A stretch of DNA of 64,000 bases from Bradyrhizobium canariense (lineage in GTDB: Bacteria > Pseudomonadota > Alphaproteobacteria > Rhizobiales > Xanthobacteraceae), in assembly GCF_018130465.1 (NCBI RefSeq), contig NZ_JAFCKJ010000006.1:62001-126000 (forward strand), read 5' to 3'. Every line of letters starts with the position of its first letter. The first letter of the stretch is position 1. The notes beneath the pieces are model-generated. The model had not been told where the DNA came from. It ran no database searches and saw only the letters and a program-made list of their open reading frames with translations. Shown here piece by piece: positions 31,001 to 39,853 of this stretch. The translations under genes and the position numbers were made by a program.

Positions 31001-31232
31001 ATTCTTCTATGCCGGCGCACGCGCGCTGCTGGTCTCGCACTGGCCGGTGGATTCCGATGCGGCGGTGCGCCTGACAACGGGAGCATTCTCGGAACTCACC
31101 GCGCATCCCGGCATCGGCCGCGCCGGGGCGTTGCGCCGGTCGATGAAGGCGCTGATTGCCGACCGGTCGTCGCCGCGCAACGCCGATCCGGCGGTGTGGG
31201 CGCCGTTCGTGCTGGTCGGCGAGGGTGGTTGA
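28044..31232 (+). CDS. Exported TPR-CHAT protease-like protein
   Basis: A 1062-residue protein with a Sec signal peptide (CARLFVAFLFVVLLSGPAS, about residues 3-21), roughly ten tetratricopeptide repeats of the 42-residue kinesin-light-chain type (for example AIGLNNLANAYSAQGRNEAA), a short coiled-coil segment near 600-640, and a C-terminal CHAT domain. The caspase-like dyad is present: His916 in DFATHGL and Cys967 in LSACNTAAG, followed by GLARAFFYAGARALLVSHWP. CHAT proteases cleave protein partners; no target is evident here. It is divergent from the ACP/FAAL operon and 60 bases upstream of the M28-like gene. Confidence 0.9.
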   Translation: MSCARLFVAFLFVVLLSGPASSQRGNDFDSLLAQMNAATQTGRWADGLAAAQKLENLVRRGQGAGSMNYAGVLHNEGMFLHNLGRYPEAIDELNAALAIKLRNNDVASTLRTSHILVGSLGMLDRRAEATNVAERALALGTGAFGANDVRLADTLAALGGLARDKENFREATGYFERALTALQAANAPPSDVASAMDHLGDIYGLLGRFDDGERLLQQGLDLLDRSLGRGAEAAPNYDKMLSDLGNLYSDAGRLTEAEAAMRRSLAITRMRSGEAHPNVAAATGNLATVLEHEARYAEAEKLYQQTLQAYERIYGPNHSTTAIGLNNLANAYSAQGRNEAAAGLRERVLAIYERAFGPDSPDVGRALNNLANSYASLGRNDQALGLYRRSLAVIERKFGEGSGPTALAAGSLGQALMDTGQIDEARPYLVRCLEIDERMPGGRHPQLVKDLRAVALLDLKTGNLIDARSRLDRALAIAQDRLGPRHQGTIVTLINLADVDRREGKWPDALARLRLAAAALNAQRNTQFIRFTELDPWLIEAIWRVTDGKPDNPAKDEAFGAVQRAHETSAGAALAQMAARFGAGNDAIAGLVRRQQDLKASLEKLDKRVTSELGQADGKRNDALIASLRTQTAQMQKSLDDVTAQLDRSFPAYADLASPQPLPIAQAQSLLKPDEALLTFIALSDKTYAFAVTRETSALRQIALGSREISDRVAHLRQGLTDPEAAKASFDLDASFELYTALFGLMSVDFAGKPKLLIVPVGALTSLPFHVLVTKKPDTMSADRYRQAAWLLDERAITVLPSVPSLLALRSFAKDSRAQKPFIGFGDPVLQRSPGDKRAGRNVQPYQSYYDGTVVDLDRLRTGLPALPETAGELRAVARALGASPQEDVKLGPAATVTNVNTLPLDQYRVVDFATHGLVAGEVNGLSEPALVLTLPEKPTSDDDGLLTASRIAKLKLDADWAVLSACNTAAGDRPGAEGLSGLARAFFYAGARALLVSHWPVDSDAAVRLTTGAFSELTAHPGIGRAGALRRSMKALIADRSSPRNADPAVWAPFVLVGEGG

Positions 31233-31292
31233 CGGCGGCCGTGGAAGGCGGAAACTGCCCCTCAAGAAGCATTGGTTCCGGGAGCCATTTGC

Positions 31293-32549
31293 ATGCGGCT
31301 TATCTTCATCGCGACGATGGCGGTTCTCATGGTTGGTCAGGCGGCAGCCGAGGATGTGCTTTCAGGCGCGAGCCTCTACGCCGACGTCGCGCGCTACGCC
31401 TCGTTCGGCCTGCATCGCTTCGGCTCGCCCGGCGACCGCGCCACCGCCGACTGGATCGCCGCTGAGCTCAAGACCGCCGGATTCGAGGTCAGGTCCCAGC
31501 CCGTCGTGCTTGGCCGGCAATATGTCGTCGAGCAGGCCAGCGCCGAAGTGGCCGGCACGTCTGTCGAGGCGACGCCGTTCTGGTGGCCGCCGGTGGACAG
31601 AGCGAGCTTTCATCTCGCCACGCCGCTCGCCCGCGACGGTGATGTCGCCGGAAAAATCCTTCTGCTCGATCTGCCATTCGATCGCGGCGCCTATCTCGGC
31701 CCTGCCCATCGCGCGGCGATCACCGAGGCCGTGGCGAAGAAGCCGGCGGCCATCCTGCTGACGATCGGCAATCCCGCGGATGACCGTTTCGCCTACAACG
31801 TCACGCAGGAAGATGCGCCCTGGCCGGTGCCGGTGATCGTGGTCGGCGCCAAGGCGCGCGGTACATTCGAGCGGGCTCTTGCGTCAGGCGCGCCAGTGAC
31901 CCTGGACGTCAAGGGCCATTACGAGCGCGATGTCGCCAGCCGCAACGTCATCGCCGAGATCGGCGCCGGGCCGACCATCGTCGTCTCGACGCCGATGACC
32001 GGCTGGTACACTTGCGTGTGCGAACGTGGCCCCGGCATTGCCAACTTCCTTGCGCTGGCGCGCACGGTCGCCGCCGAAAAATGGCCGGCGCATTTCGTCT
32101 TCATCGCGACCGCAGGCCATGAGATCGGCCATGGCGGCATGGAGCTGTTCCTGAAGAACGGGGCGCCAGCGCCGAAGGAAACACTGGCGTGGATTCATTT
32201 CGGCTCCTCGAACGCCTGCTACGCCTTCGCTGAGGGCGCCCGCACCGATCGGCCTGAGGAAGAGCGCTATCTCGTGCTGAGCAAATCCGCCGTCGCGCTG
32301 ACTGATGAGGCCTTCGCCAAGGTCGACGCAAAACGGTTGGTGACGGAGAAGCAGGCGGTGGGCGAACTACGCGACGTGCATGCGGCGGGCTACGCCAACT
32401 TCCTCGGCATGGCCGGCCGCCATCGGACTTTCCACACGCCGTCGGACGATCTCGCCGCGACCGGACCCGAGATCCTCGAGCCGGTCGCGCGTGCGTTTGT
32501 CGATGCGGCGCGGAAGATCGTCGAACGCGGCAACGCCGCGTTCAGATAA
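31293..32549 (+). CDS. Exported M28-like peptidase family protein, degenerate metal site
   Basis: A 418-residue protein with an N-terminal signal peptide ending near AAAED. The fold resembles M28 aminopeptidases with a PA-like insertion (AAITEAVAKKPAAILLTI). The C-terminal half keeps FIATAGHEIGHGGMELFL and HTPSDDL, but the usual first ligands (His-x-Asp and the following Asp) are replaced by TGWYTCVCERGPGIANFL. It may be a divergent peptidase or a non-catalytic binding protein. Start ATG 31293 puts the signal at the N-terminus. It probably shares a transcript with the CHAT gene and converges with the L,D-transpeptidase gene one base away. Confidence 0.7.
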   Translation: MRLIFIATMAVLMVGQAAAEDVLSGASLYADVARYASFGLHRFGSPGDRATADWIAAELKTAGFEVRSQPVVLGRQYVVEQASAEVAGTSVEATPFWWPPVDRASFHLATPLARDGDVAGKILLLDLPFDRGAYLGPAHRAAITEAVAKKPAAILLTIGNPADDRFAYNVTQEDAPWPVPVIVVGAKARGTFERALASGAPVTLDVKGHYERDVASRNVIAEIGAGPTIVVSTPMTGWYTCVCERGPGIANFLALARTVAAEKWPAHFVFIATAGHEIGHGGMELFLKNGAPAPKETLAWIHFGSSNACYAFAEGARTDRPEEERYLVLSKSAVALTDEAFAKVDAKRLVTEKQAVGELRDVHAAGYANFLGMAGRHRTFHTPSDDLAATGPEILEPVARAFVDAARKIVERGNAAFR

Positions 32550-32550
32550 G

Positions 32551-33330
32551 TCAGTTCTGGTAGTAATAGCCACGCGGTTGGTAAACCTGCCGGGGCTGCG
32601 GCTGATAGTAGGTGCCCTGCTGGCCGTTGCCCTGATTGTAGTATTGCTGCGGCTGCTGCTGATAGACCTGTGCGTCATAGAGCGGGCGGCTGCCGCGCGG
32701 CGCGGGATAGCGCGCGCCGGTGTCGCTGCCGTCGGCCGGATAGATGTAGTTGTCGTCCTGTGGCATGTAGCGGCGGGCCGGTGCGGCCTGCGGCGCCAGG
32801 TTCACGGGATCGCCTGATGTGGCGTACTGCTCTTCGGCGGGCTGCGGCGCGCGGGCCACCGCTGTGGGGTTGCGGACACGCGGATTGCGCGCCAGCGCCA
32901 CCTGCGCCGAGCCGGTCAGCGTCACCGTGGTGTTGAGCACGCCCTGCTGCTGCACCAGCGCGTAGAGCGTCGTGGCATTCTGGCGCGACAGCCGTACGCA
33001 GCCGTGCGAGGCGGGCGAGCCGAGCCGGCCGACCGAGTCGGTGCCGTGGATGGCATGCCCGACCTTGGTGAAGAAGATCGCGTGCGGCATCGGCGCGTCG
33101 TCGAATTCCTTGGAGTAGTGATCCTCTTCCATGCGGAAGGTACGGAACGCGCCGTTCGGCGTCTCACGCGAGGGGATGCCCGTCGACACCGGCCAGTGGT
33201 AGCGCGCGACGCCGTCGACGGCGACGGTCATCTGCTGAGTGTCCTTGTCGACGGTGATCTCGACCTTGGCTTGCGCGGTGCCCGCGCTCAAAAGCATCAG
33301 GGAGGTGAAAACAATAAAAAACGAACGCAT
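32551..33330 (-). CDS. L,D-transpeptidase (YkuD family)
   Basis: Periplasmic cross-linking enzyme acting on peptidoglycan or anchoring proteins to it. The 259-residue product has a signal peptide (FIVFTSLMLLSAGTAQA) and the YkuD catalytic signature HGTDSVGRLGSPASHGCVRL with the active-site Cys, plus TGIPSRETPNGAF upstream. The C-terminal 100 residues are Gln/Tyr/Pro-rich and low complexity (YNQGNGQQGTYYQPQPRQ), probably a flexible tail. ATG 33330 is used; ATG 33357 would push the signal inward. Confidence 0.92.
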   Translation of the reverse strand: MRSFFIVFTSLMLLSAGTAQAKVEITVDKDTQQMTVAVDGVARYHWPVSTGIPSRETPNGAFRTFRMEEDHYSKEFDDAPMPHAIFFTKVGHAIHGTDSVGRLGSPASHGCVRLSRQNATTLYALVQQQGVLNTTVTLTGSAQVALARNPRVRNPTAVARAPQPAEEQYATSGDPVNLAPQAAPARRYMPQDDNYIYPADGSDTGARYPAPRGSRPLYDAQVYQQQPQQYYNQGNGQQGTYYQPQPRQVYQPRGYYYQN

Positions 33331-33636
33331 CTGACTTCTGGCCTCCGGCCTGTTCACGCTAGGCGCCGCGGCTCTCCGTCCCCGGCGAGCACTATGCCTG
33401 CAATCCGGCTTTCGTTCCAGCGGCCTGCCCGCCCATCGTTAACGGGACGCCCGGCGTAAGCAAGGCCGCTTTGTGCCGCAAAGCCAGCGGCGGTGCTGAC
33501 ATTTTCGCGAGCGGGAGATGCGTTCACAACGCCGACAATTCGTCACAATGGCGCAACCATTTGGCCGCTCGGTGCGTTGACGATGGCTGCCTCGACCGGC
33601 GGCTTCCGTTGCCGGTCTTTACCCTTGGGAATGAAG
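33331..33636. other. Intergenic region between L,D-transpeptidase and small Gly-rich gene
   Basis: About 300 bases between divergent genes. No RNA gene or recognisable element is seen. It should contain both promoters; the stretch 33500-33545 is less GC-rich but no promoter pair can be named. Confidence 0.3.
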
Positions 33637-33960
33637 ATGAACAAAGCTCGCGTCACCGCCGCTTCGCAGCCGGCTGGTCTGCCTTTCGGTCGCCTTTTTG
33701 CTGGCGCCGCCGTTCTGGCCGCCCTGTCGTGTGTCCCACAGCCTGGCCATGCCCAAGGCATTGTGCGCGGCGCACAGGACGGCGCCTATGAAGGCAATCG
33801 CATTGCCGGCCCCGTGGGCGGCGTGGTTGGTGGCGCGGTCGGCGCCGGTGTCGGCGGTGCCGTCGGCGCGGTCGAGGGGGTGTTCGGCATTCCCCATCGC
33901 GGCCATCGTCGCTGCCGCGGCTATTACGACGGATACAACCGCTTCCACTGCTATCGGTAG
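33637..33960 (+). CDS. Small exported glycine-rich protein
   Basis: A 107-residue product starting MNKARVTAAS with a signal peptide (AGAAVLAALSCVPQPGHAQG), a glycine-zipper-like segment (GGVVGGAVGAGVGGAVGAVE) and an Arg/His/Tyr-rich tail (RRCRGYYDGYNRFHCYR). Similar short exported proteins with glycine zippers occur in several copies in Bradyrhizobium; function is unknown. ATG 33637 has GGGA 7 bases upstream. An alternative ATG lies at 33631. Confidence 0.7.
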   Translation: MNKARVTAASQPAGLPFGRLFAGAAVLAALSCVPQPGHAQGIVRGAQDGAYEGNRIAGPVGGVVGGAVGAGVGGAVGAVEGVFGIPHRGHRRCRGYYDGYNRFHCYR

Positions 33961-33968
33961 TCGCTGGC

Positions 33969-34001
33969 GATTCCGGGGCGCGCGTGCCCCCGGAATGACG
34001 G
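33969..34001. repeat. Palindrome between convergent genes
   Basis: ATTCCGGGG and CCCCGGAAT flank a CGCGCGTGC core (33970-33996). It lies between the 3' ends of the small Gly-rich gene and the ABC permease gene and could serve as a terminator for either, though no T tract follows. Confidence 0.7.
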
Positions 34002-34007
34002 CCAGGG

Positions 34008-34765
34008 TCAGTTCTTCAATCGATACCCCGTGCGGAAAATCCACCAGATCACCACCAGGCAGATCACCAGGAACGCTGTCGTCATGCCGATGCTGACCGA
34101 CATGCTGACGTCCGCGATCTCATAGAAGCTCCAGCGGAAGCCGGAGATCAGATAGACGACCGGATTGAGCAGCGCCACCGTGCGCCAGGCGGGCGGCAGC
34201 ATGTCGATGGAATAGAAGCTGCCGCCGAGGAAAGTCAGCGGCGTCACCACCAGCATCGGAATCATCTGCAGCTTTTCGAAGCCGTCGGCCCAGATGCCGA
34301 TGATGAAGCCGAACAGGCTGAACGTCACCGCGGTCAGCACCAGGAAGGCCAGCATCCAGACCGGATGATGGATGTGCAGCGGCACGAACAGGCCGGCCGT
34401 GGCGAGGATGATCAGGCCGAGGATGATCGACTTGGTCGCGGCCGCGCCGACATAGCCGAGCACGATCTCGAAATAGGAGATCGGTGCCGACAGGATCTCG
34501 TAGATCGTGCCGGTGAATTTCGGGAAGTAGATGCCGAACGAGGCGTTGGCGATGCTCTGCGTCAGCACCGAGAGCATGATCAGGCCCGGCACGATGAAGG
34601 TGCCGTAGCTGACGCCCTCGACCTGGCTGATGCGCGAGCCGATCGCGGCGCCGAACACCACGAAATACAGCGAGGTCGAGACCACCGGCGAGACGATGCT
34701 TTGCAGCAGCGTGCGCCAGGTGCGCGCCATTTCGAACAGATAGATGGCGCGGACAGCCCGGTAGT

Positions 34766-34769
<4 letters not shown>
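34008..34769 (-). CDS. ABC-2 type transporter permease
   Basis: A 253-residue inner-membrane protein with about six membrane segments and the ABC-2 signature near its end ([19 protein letters not shown] and [15 protein letters not shown]). It should form the membrane channel for the ATPase encoded just upstream; the two genes overlap by 4 bases (ATGA). The pair resembles NodI/NodJ-like and drug or polysaccharide exporters. The substrate cannot be read from the sequence. Confidence 0.92.
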
Positions 34770-35689
<920 letters not shown>

Positions 35690-35968
35690 GATGGCCGCAA
35701 GTCTGAGGGGCAAATGCTGGGGAGGGGGGCTGGAACCTGCCGCGAGGGGCGGGTCAGCGGAGCCCTGAGATAGGAATGCCCTTGCCCGGCTGCAATCGCC
35801 CGGAGAAAAATGGTCTCAAAACAGGCCCTTCCGTGGCAGGTTTCGGGCAAGTGTTGCGCGATGGTCACGGGCCGCGGTTAAGATTGTCGCTCACGCGGCT
35901 CTTTGTTGCGTCTGCGAGCAGGCCATGGCTACGATTCCGGCCGAAGCGTATTCCCAGGGAAAAGATCG

Positions 35969-36685
35969 ATGAGACCGAACGGCCGTCACACCGCCGGCGC
36001 CAGCCAGTTGTCCGCCCTCCGTGCGTGGGCGATGGGCCTGCTCCTGCTGTCAGCTATTGCCATGAGCCCGACCACCGCCAAGGCGGCGCCGAGCCAGGCT
36101 GCGGCCGCGACCACGCATGTCTACCTGCTCCGCGGCGTGCTCAACATCTTCTCGCTCGGGCTCGACACGATCGGCGCCCGGCTCCAGGCGCAGGGCATCC
36201 CGGTGACCGTCGCGAATTTCGTATCCTGGTCCTCGCTGGCGGACGAGGCCGCGACCGCCTACAAGGCCGGCCGGCTCAAGACCATCGTGCTGGTCGGGCA
36301 CTCCTCCGGCGCGACGGCGCTGCCGGACATGATCGCCAAGCTCAACCGCCTCGGCGTCCCCGTGAAACTCGCGGTCGGGCTCGACTCCGTGTTCAAGACC
36401 AGGCTGTCGACCGGCGCCGAGCGCTACATCAACATCTATATCGGCGATGGCCCCGGCGAGCCGGTGAAGGCTGCGGACGGTTTCCGCGGCAAGCTCGACA
36501 ATGTCGACGTCCGCGGGTCCGGCGTCGGCCACATTTCGATCGACAAGAACGAGGCGATCCAGCGCCGCGTGATTGCCGAGATCGACGCCGCAATCATGCG
36601 GTCGCGCGCGCCTGCTCCGGTTGCCGAACCCGGCGCGCCCCGCCCGGCGCGGTCGGCGGCCGCAACGGCTCCGGCGAGGAACTAA
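35969..36685 (+). CDS. Exported alpha/beta-hydrolase-like protein, copy 1
   Basis: A 238-residue protein with a signal peptide (AMGLLLLSAIAMSPTTAKA) and a short alpha/beta-hydrolase-like core. THVYLLRGVLNIFSLGLD forms the first strands and VLVGHSSGATALPDM gives a GxSxG nucleophile elbow. A later conserved His is in GSGVGHISIDKN. The C-terminus is an Ala/Pro/Arg-rich tail. It is a clear paralogue of the larger protein encoded at 42045-42977, sharing the strand order, ERYINIYIGDG and GHISIDKN-type segments. AGGGA lies 8 bases before ATG 35969. The enzymatic substrate is unknown. Confidence 0.75.
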   Translation: MRPNGRHTAGASQLSALRAWAMGLLLLSAIAMSPTTAKAAPSQAAAATTHVYLLRGVLNIFSLGLDTIGARLQAQGIPVTVANFVSWSSLADEAATAYKAGRLKTIVLVGHSSGATALPDMIAKLNRLGVPVKLAVGLDSVFKTRLSTGAERYINIYIGDGPGEPVKAADGFRGKLDNVDVRGSGVGHISIDKNEAIQRRVIAEIDAAIMRSRAPAPVAEPGAPRPARSAAATAPARN

Positions 36686-36782
36686 AGCGTTTTCGAGCGA
36701 AGCGGATCCCGGTTCGCGTGAAGAAAACGCGTCAAACACGAATCTAGAGCTTCGGTTCTGATTCAATCAGAACCGATCATGC
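36686..36782. repeat. Genus-type intergenic repeat with terminal hairpin
   Basis: The sequence AAAGCGTTTTCGAGCGAAGC followed by CGGATCCCGGTTCGCGTGAAG, AAAACGCGTC and a final hairpin (CGGTTCTGATT/AATCAGAACCG) is of a type found in many Bradyrhizobium intergenic gaps. The final stem is 11 bp with CA-free loop and lies directly after the P450 stop on the opposite strand, between two converging 3' ends, so it could act as a terminator. Confidence 0.75.
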
Positions 36783-37961
36783 TCAGGCAGCCGTCACCCG
36801 CACGGGCATGCTCTCCAGCCCGCGCAGGGAATTGTTGAGCCTGCGCTTCGGCTCTGCCGTGAGCTCGATGGTCTTCACGCGCCTTGCGAGTTCGCTGAAG
36901 ATCAATTCGCCTTCCAGACGTGCGATCATCTGGCCGACGCAGGCGTGGATGCCGGCGCCGAAGCCGACATGCCCGGTCGCGAGCCGTTCGACGTCGAAGC
37001 GATCGGGTCTGTCCCAGCGCGCGGGATCGCGGTTGGCGGAGGCCATGAACAGCAGCACCTTGCGACGTGCGGGGATCACGCCGCCGCCGATCTCGACATC
37101 GCGCGAGGTGGTGCGAAAGAACGTCTGCACCGGCGAATCATAACGCAGCCCTTCCTCGAAAGCATTGCGCGCCAGCTCCGGCTTGTGGTGCAGCTTGCGG
37201 TATTCATCCGGGTGGGTGGCGAGTGCGAGCAGGGTATTGCCGATGCCGTTGACGGTGGTGTCGATCCCGGCGGTGAGGAACGGTCGCACCAGATGGGTCG
37301 CTTCGTGCTCGCTGACCTCGCCCTCGTCAGCGGCCTGGTAGATCATCATGCCGAGCCCGTCCGGCTGCAACGCATCTCGCGCGCAACATTCCATGATCCA
37401 GCTCTGCGCCGCGAGCCCGGCTTGTCGTGACGCTGCCAGCGTCTCGTTCTCGGGGCCAAAGCTGTCGAACACAAAGGTGCTCCAGGCCAGCAGCTTGTCG
37501 CGGCCGTCCGGCCGGATGCCGATCGCATCCGGAAACACCTTCATCGGGTAGGCCTCGGCGAGATCGGTGACGGCATCGAACGTGCCCTTGTCGATCAGCT
37601 CCGAAACCTTCTTTTCCGCTTCGTGCTGAAATGTTTCGCGCAGTCGCCGCGCGACACCCGGGGACAGGGTGCGGCCGAGAACGCGGCGGCCCTTGTCGTG
37701 GTCGGGAGGATCGATCTGGAGCGTCAGCGGCTTAGGAAGGGCCGGGTTCATCCCGTGCAGCCCGACACCCTCGCCGCTGATGAACGTCTTCCAGTCCTTC
37801 AGGGCCGGCTCGACTTCGGCATAGCCTGCCATGGCCCACACGCCGTAGCGCTCCAATGCGAACGCGGGACCGAGCGCGCGCAACGCCTCATAGGCGGGAT
37901 AGGGGTCCATCAGGAAATCTGGCGCAAACGGGTCGGCCGGACTGGATGCAATGCCGTTCAT
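36783..37961 (-). CDS. Cytochrome P450
   Basis: A 392-residue soluble bacterial P450. The heme-binding motif is FGAGIHACVGQMIARLE with the thiolate Cys; the K-helix ExxR is in FEEGLRYDSPVQ; the I-helix is LTAGIDTTVNGIG with the Thr pair. It hydroxylates a small hydrophobic compound using ferredoxin-type electron donors, none of which is encoded nearby. It starts 16 bases after the binding-protein gene on the same strand, so both probably act on related molecules and are co-regulated by the divergent MarR gene. Confidence 0.95.
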   Translation of the reverse strand: MNGIASSPADPFAPDFLMDPYPAYEALRALGPAFALERYGVWAMAGYAEVEPALKDWKTFISGEGVGLHGMNPALPKPLTLQIDPPDHDKGRRVLGRTLSPGVARRLRETFQHEAEKKVSELIDKGTFDAVTDLAEAYPMKVFPDAIGIRPDGRDKLLAWSTFVFDSFGPENETLAASRQAGLAAQSWIMECCARDALQPDGLGMMIYQAADEGEVSEHEATHLVRPFLTAGIDTTVNGIGNTLLALATHPDEYRKLHHKPELARNAFEEGLRYDSPVQTFFRTTSRDVEIGGGVIPARRKVLLFMASANRDPARWDRPDRFDVERLATGHVGFGAGIHACVGQMIARLEGELIFSELARRVKTIELTAEPKRRLNNSLRGLESMPVRVTAA

Positions 37962-37977
37962 GGTCAGCTCCCGTCCG

Positions 37978-39189
37978 CTATTGCTTGGTCAGCGGACACT
38001 GGCCTTCGCTCTCGGGGCGGAACGCGTCCTCACCCTTGATGGTGGCGACGACCTTGAGCAGATCCCAGGTCGACGTCGACTCTTCCGGCGCCTTGACCTG
38101 GAGCAGATAGAGCGGGTGGATCTTGCGTCCGTCCTTGCGGATGTAGCCCTTGCCGTACAGCGGATCGTCGGTCGGCATCTCCTTCATCGCCGCCACCACC
38201 GCCTTGCCGTCCTTGGCACTGCCGACCTTGTCGACCGCCTTGAGGTAGTGAATGACCGAGGCATAGACGCCGGCCTGCATGTCGTTTGGATAGGCCTTCG
38301 ACGGAATGCGTTCGGCGAACCGCTTGGCGAAAGCCCGCGTGCCGTCGTTCAGATCCCAGTAGAACGGGTTCATGATCTGCGCGCCTTGCGCAAACTTCAG
38401 CCCGAGCGCGGGAAGGCCGTTCATGCCCAGGATCAACCCGACCAGCTTGTGGTCCTTGGTCAGACCGAACTCGGCGGCCTGCTTCATCGACGTGATGGTG
38501 TCGTCACCGGCGTTGGCGAAGCCGACGACGTTCGCGCCCGACGCCTGCGCCTGGAGCAGGAAAGAGGCGTAGTCGGCCGTCCCCAGCGGATGCCGGACAC
38601 TGCCGAGCACCTCGCCGCCGGATGCCTTGACGGCTTCCGCCGCCTGTTTCTCCAGATCGTGACCGAAGGCGTAGTCGGCGGTGATGAAGAACCACTTCTT
38701 GCCGCCTTGCTGGACGATCGCCTTGCCGAGGCCGCGCCCGTAAGCATAGGTGTCGTAGGTCCAGTGCACGGTGTTCGGCGTGCATTTTTCGCCAGTCAGA
38801 AGCACCGTTCCAGCGCCCGATCCGACGAAGACCTTGTTCTTCTCGGCGCTCATGCCGGCCACAGCGAGCGCGATCGACGAGTTCGGAATGTCGAAGATCG
38901 CATCGACGCCGTCGTTCTCGTACCAGCGCCGCGCGATGCCGATCCCGATATCCGTCTTGTTCTGGTGATCCGCCGCGACGACCTCGACCGGCTTGCCGCC
39001 GGCCTTTCCGCCAAAATCCTCCACCGCCATTTTGGCGGCGACGACCGAGCCTATGCCTTGATAGCTAGCGAACGGTCCCGATTGGTCGTTCAGGATGCCG
39101 ATCTTCACCACGTCTTGGGCCAACGCAGGCGCCCCCGCAGCCAGCATCAAGGCCGAAATGCACAATTTATGCAGGAATTTGCTGTTCAT
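37978..39189 (-). CDS. Periplasmic ABC substrate-binding protein (Leu/Ile/Val type)
   Basis: A 403-residue type I binding protein with signal peptide (LCISALMLAAGAPALA). The lobe motifs VVKIGILNDQSGPFASYQG and the FIVDIP-like DAIFDIPNSSIALAV identify the branched-chain amino acid/aromatic acid binding family. No LivHMGF permease or ATPase genes are in the window, so it is orphan. It is first in an operon with the P450 gene. The ligand may be the P450 substrate or an aromatic acid; this is inference. Confidence 0.92.
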   Translation of the reverse strand: MNSKFLHKLCISALMLAAGAPALAQDVVKIGILNDQSGPFASYQGIGSVVAAKMAVEDFGGKAGGKPVEVVAADHQNKTDIGIGIARRWYENDGVDAIFDIPNSSIALAVAGMSAEKNKVFVGSGAGTVLLTGEKCTPNTVHWTYDTYAYGRGLGKAIVQQGGKKWFFITADYAFGHDLEKQAAEAVKASGGEVLGSVRHPLGTADYASFLLQAQASGANVVGFANAGDDTITSMKQAAEFGLTKDHKLVGLILGMNGLPALGLKFAQGAQIMNPFYWDLNDGTRAFAKRFAERIPSKAYPNDMQAGVYASVIHYLKAVDKVGSAKDGKAVVAAMKEMPTDDPLYGKGYIRKDGRKIHPLYLLQVKAPEESTSTWDLLKVVATIKGEDAFRPESEGQCPLTKQ

Positions 39190-39226
39190 TGTCTCCCTCC
39201 CGTGGGCGGTCTTGGTGCCGCTAAAT

Positions 39227-39249
39227 AATAGTTATATTTTATATCTATT
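39227..39249. promoter_or_regulatory. Palindromic operator candidate for the MarR regulator
   Basis: ATAGTTATA (39228-39236) and TATATCTAT (39240-39248) are inverted repeats with one mismatch around a TTT spacer. The 21-base AT-rich palindrome is strikingly unlike the GC-rich surroundings. It lies in the short gap between the binding-protein gene and the divergent marR-like gene, where MarR dimers usually bind to repress one or both. Confidence 0.65.
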
Positions 39250-39307
39250 TTCGGGAGAGTCAATTCGGCGGATTCTTGGGCCGCCGTGGTTCGAGGATCA
39301 TGAGTTC

Positions 39308-39772
39308 GTGAAACCCGCAGGCAAGTCCGGCCAGCAGCCGGAGAAATCGTTGAATTTGCAGGCGCTCCAGCGCACGCCGGGCTTCATGCTGCGGCTCGCG
39401 CAGCTGAAATTCTTCGAAGGCTTCTACGAAGAGTTCGCCGCATTGGGCGTGACGCCCGCGACCTATGCGATCTTCGTCGTCATTCGCGACAATCCCGGCG
39501 TTCCGCCAAGCAGCCTCGCAAGCCTGCTGCGGCTGCGCCTGCCCAATCTGATCAAGATCCTGAACGAACTCGAATCGTCGGGCTTCATCAAGCGCAACCG
39601 CTCGAAGGCGGATCGCCGCGCCGTCGAGCTCATGCTCACGCCCAAGGGCGCAAAGCTCATCCACGAGGCGGCAAGGGTGACCGCGCCTTATAACCAAAAG
39701 ATGCTGGCTCCGCTCAGCGAGGCCGAGCAGCGCACCTTGCTCGAGTTGCTGAACCGGATTCTGCCGTTTTAG
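39308..39772 (+). CDS. MarR family transcriptional regulator
   Basis: A 154-residue winged-helix dimer regulator. The winged-helix motifs are in VPPSSLASLLRLRLPNLIKI (recognition helix) and SSGFIKRNRSKADRRAVELM (wing with the conserved Asp-Arg-Arg), with N- and C-terminal dimer helices. I start at GTG 39308, with GAGG 11 bases upstream; the open frame extends back to 39095 but that part overlaps the divergent operator and start of the neighbouring gene. It probably controls the divergent binding-protein/P450 operon through the palindrome at 39228. Confidence 0.85.
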   Translation: MKPAGKSGQQPEKSLNLQALQRTPGFMLRLAQLKFFEGFYEEFAALGVTPATYAIFVVIRDNPGVPPSSLASLLRLRLPNLIKILNELESSGFIKRNRSKADRRAVELMLTPKGAKLIHEAARVTAPYNQKMLAPLSEAEQRTLLELLNRILPF

Positions 39773-39853
39773 GTCGGGGCCGGCTCGCATTCTCTGGCTC
39801 TATCGCGGATCGCGCACCACCAGGCGGCGGCACGGGCTGATCCGCGGGCCGTC

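Noticed and set aside
37951-39228. 425-codon plus-strand frame over the binding-protein gene
   Set aside because: Shadow; the minus-strand protein has a signal peptide and family motifs.
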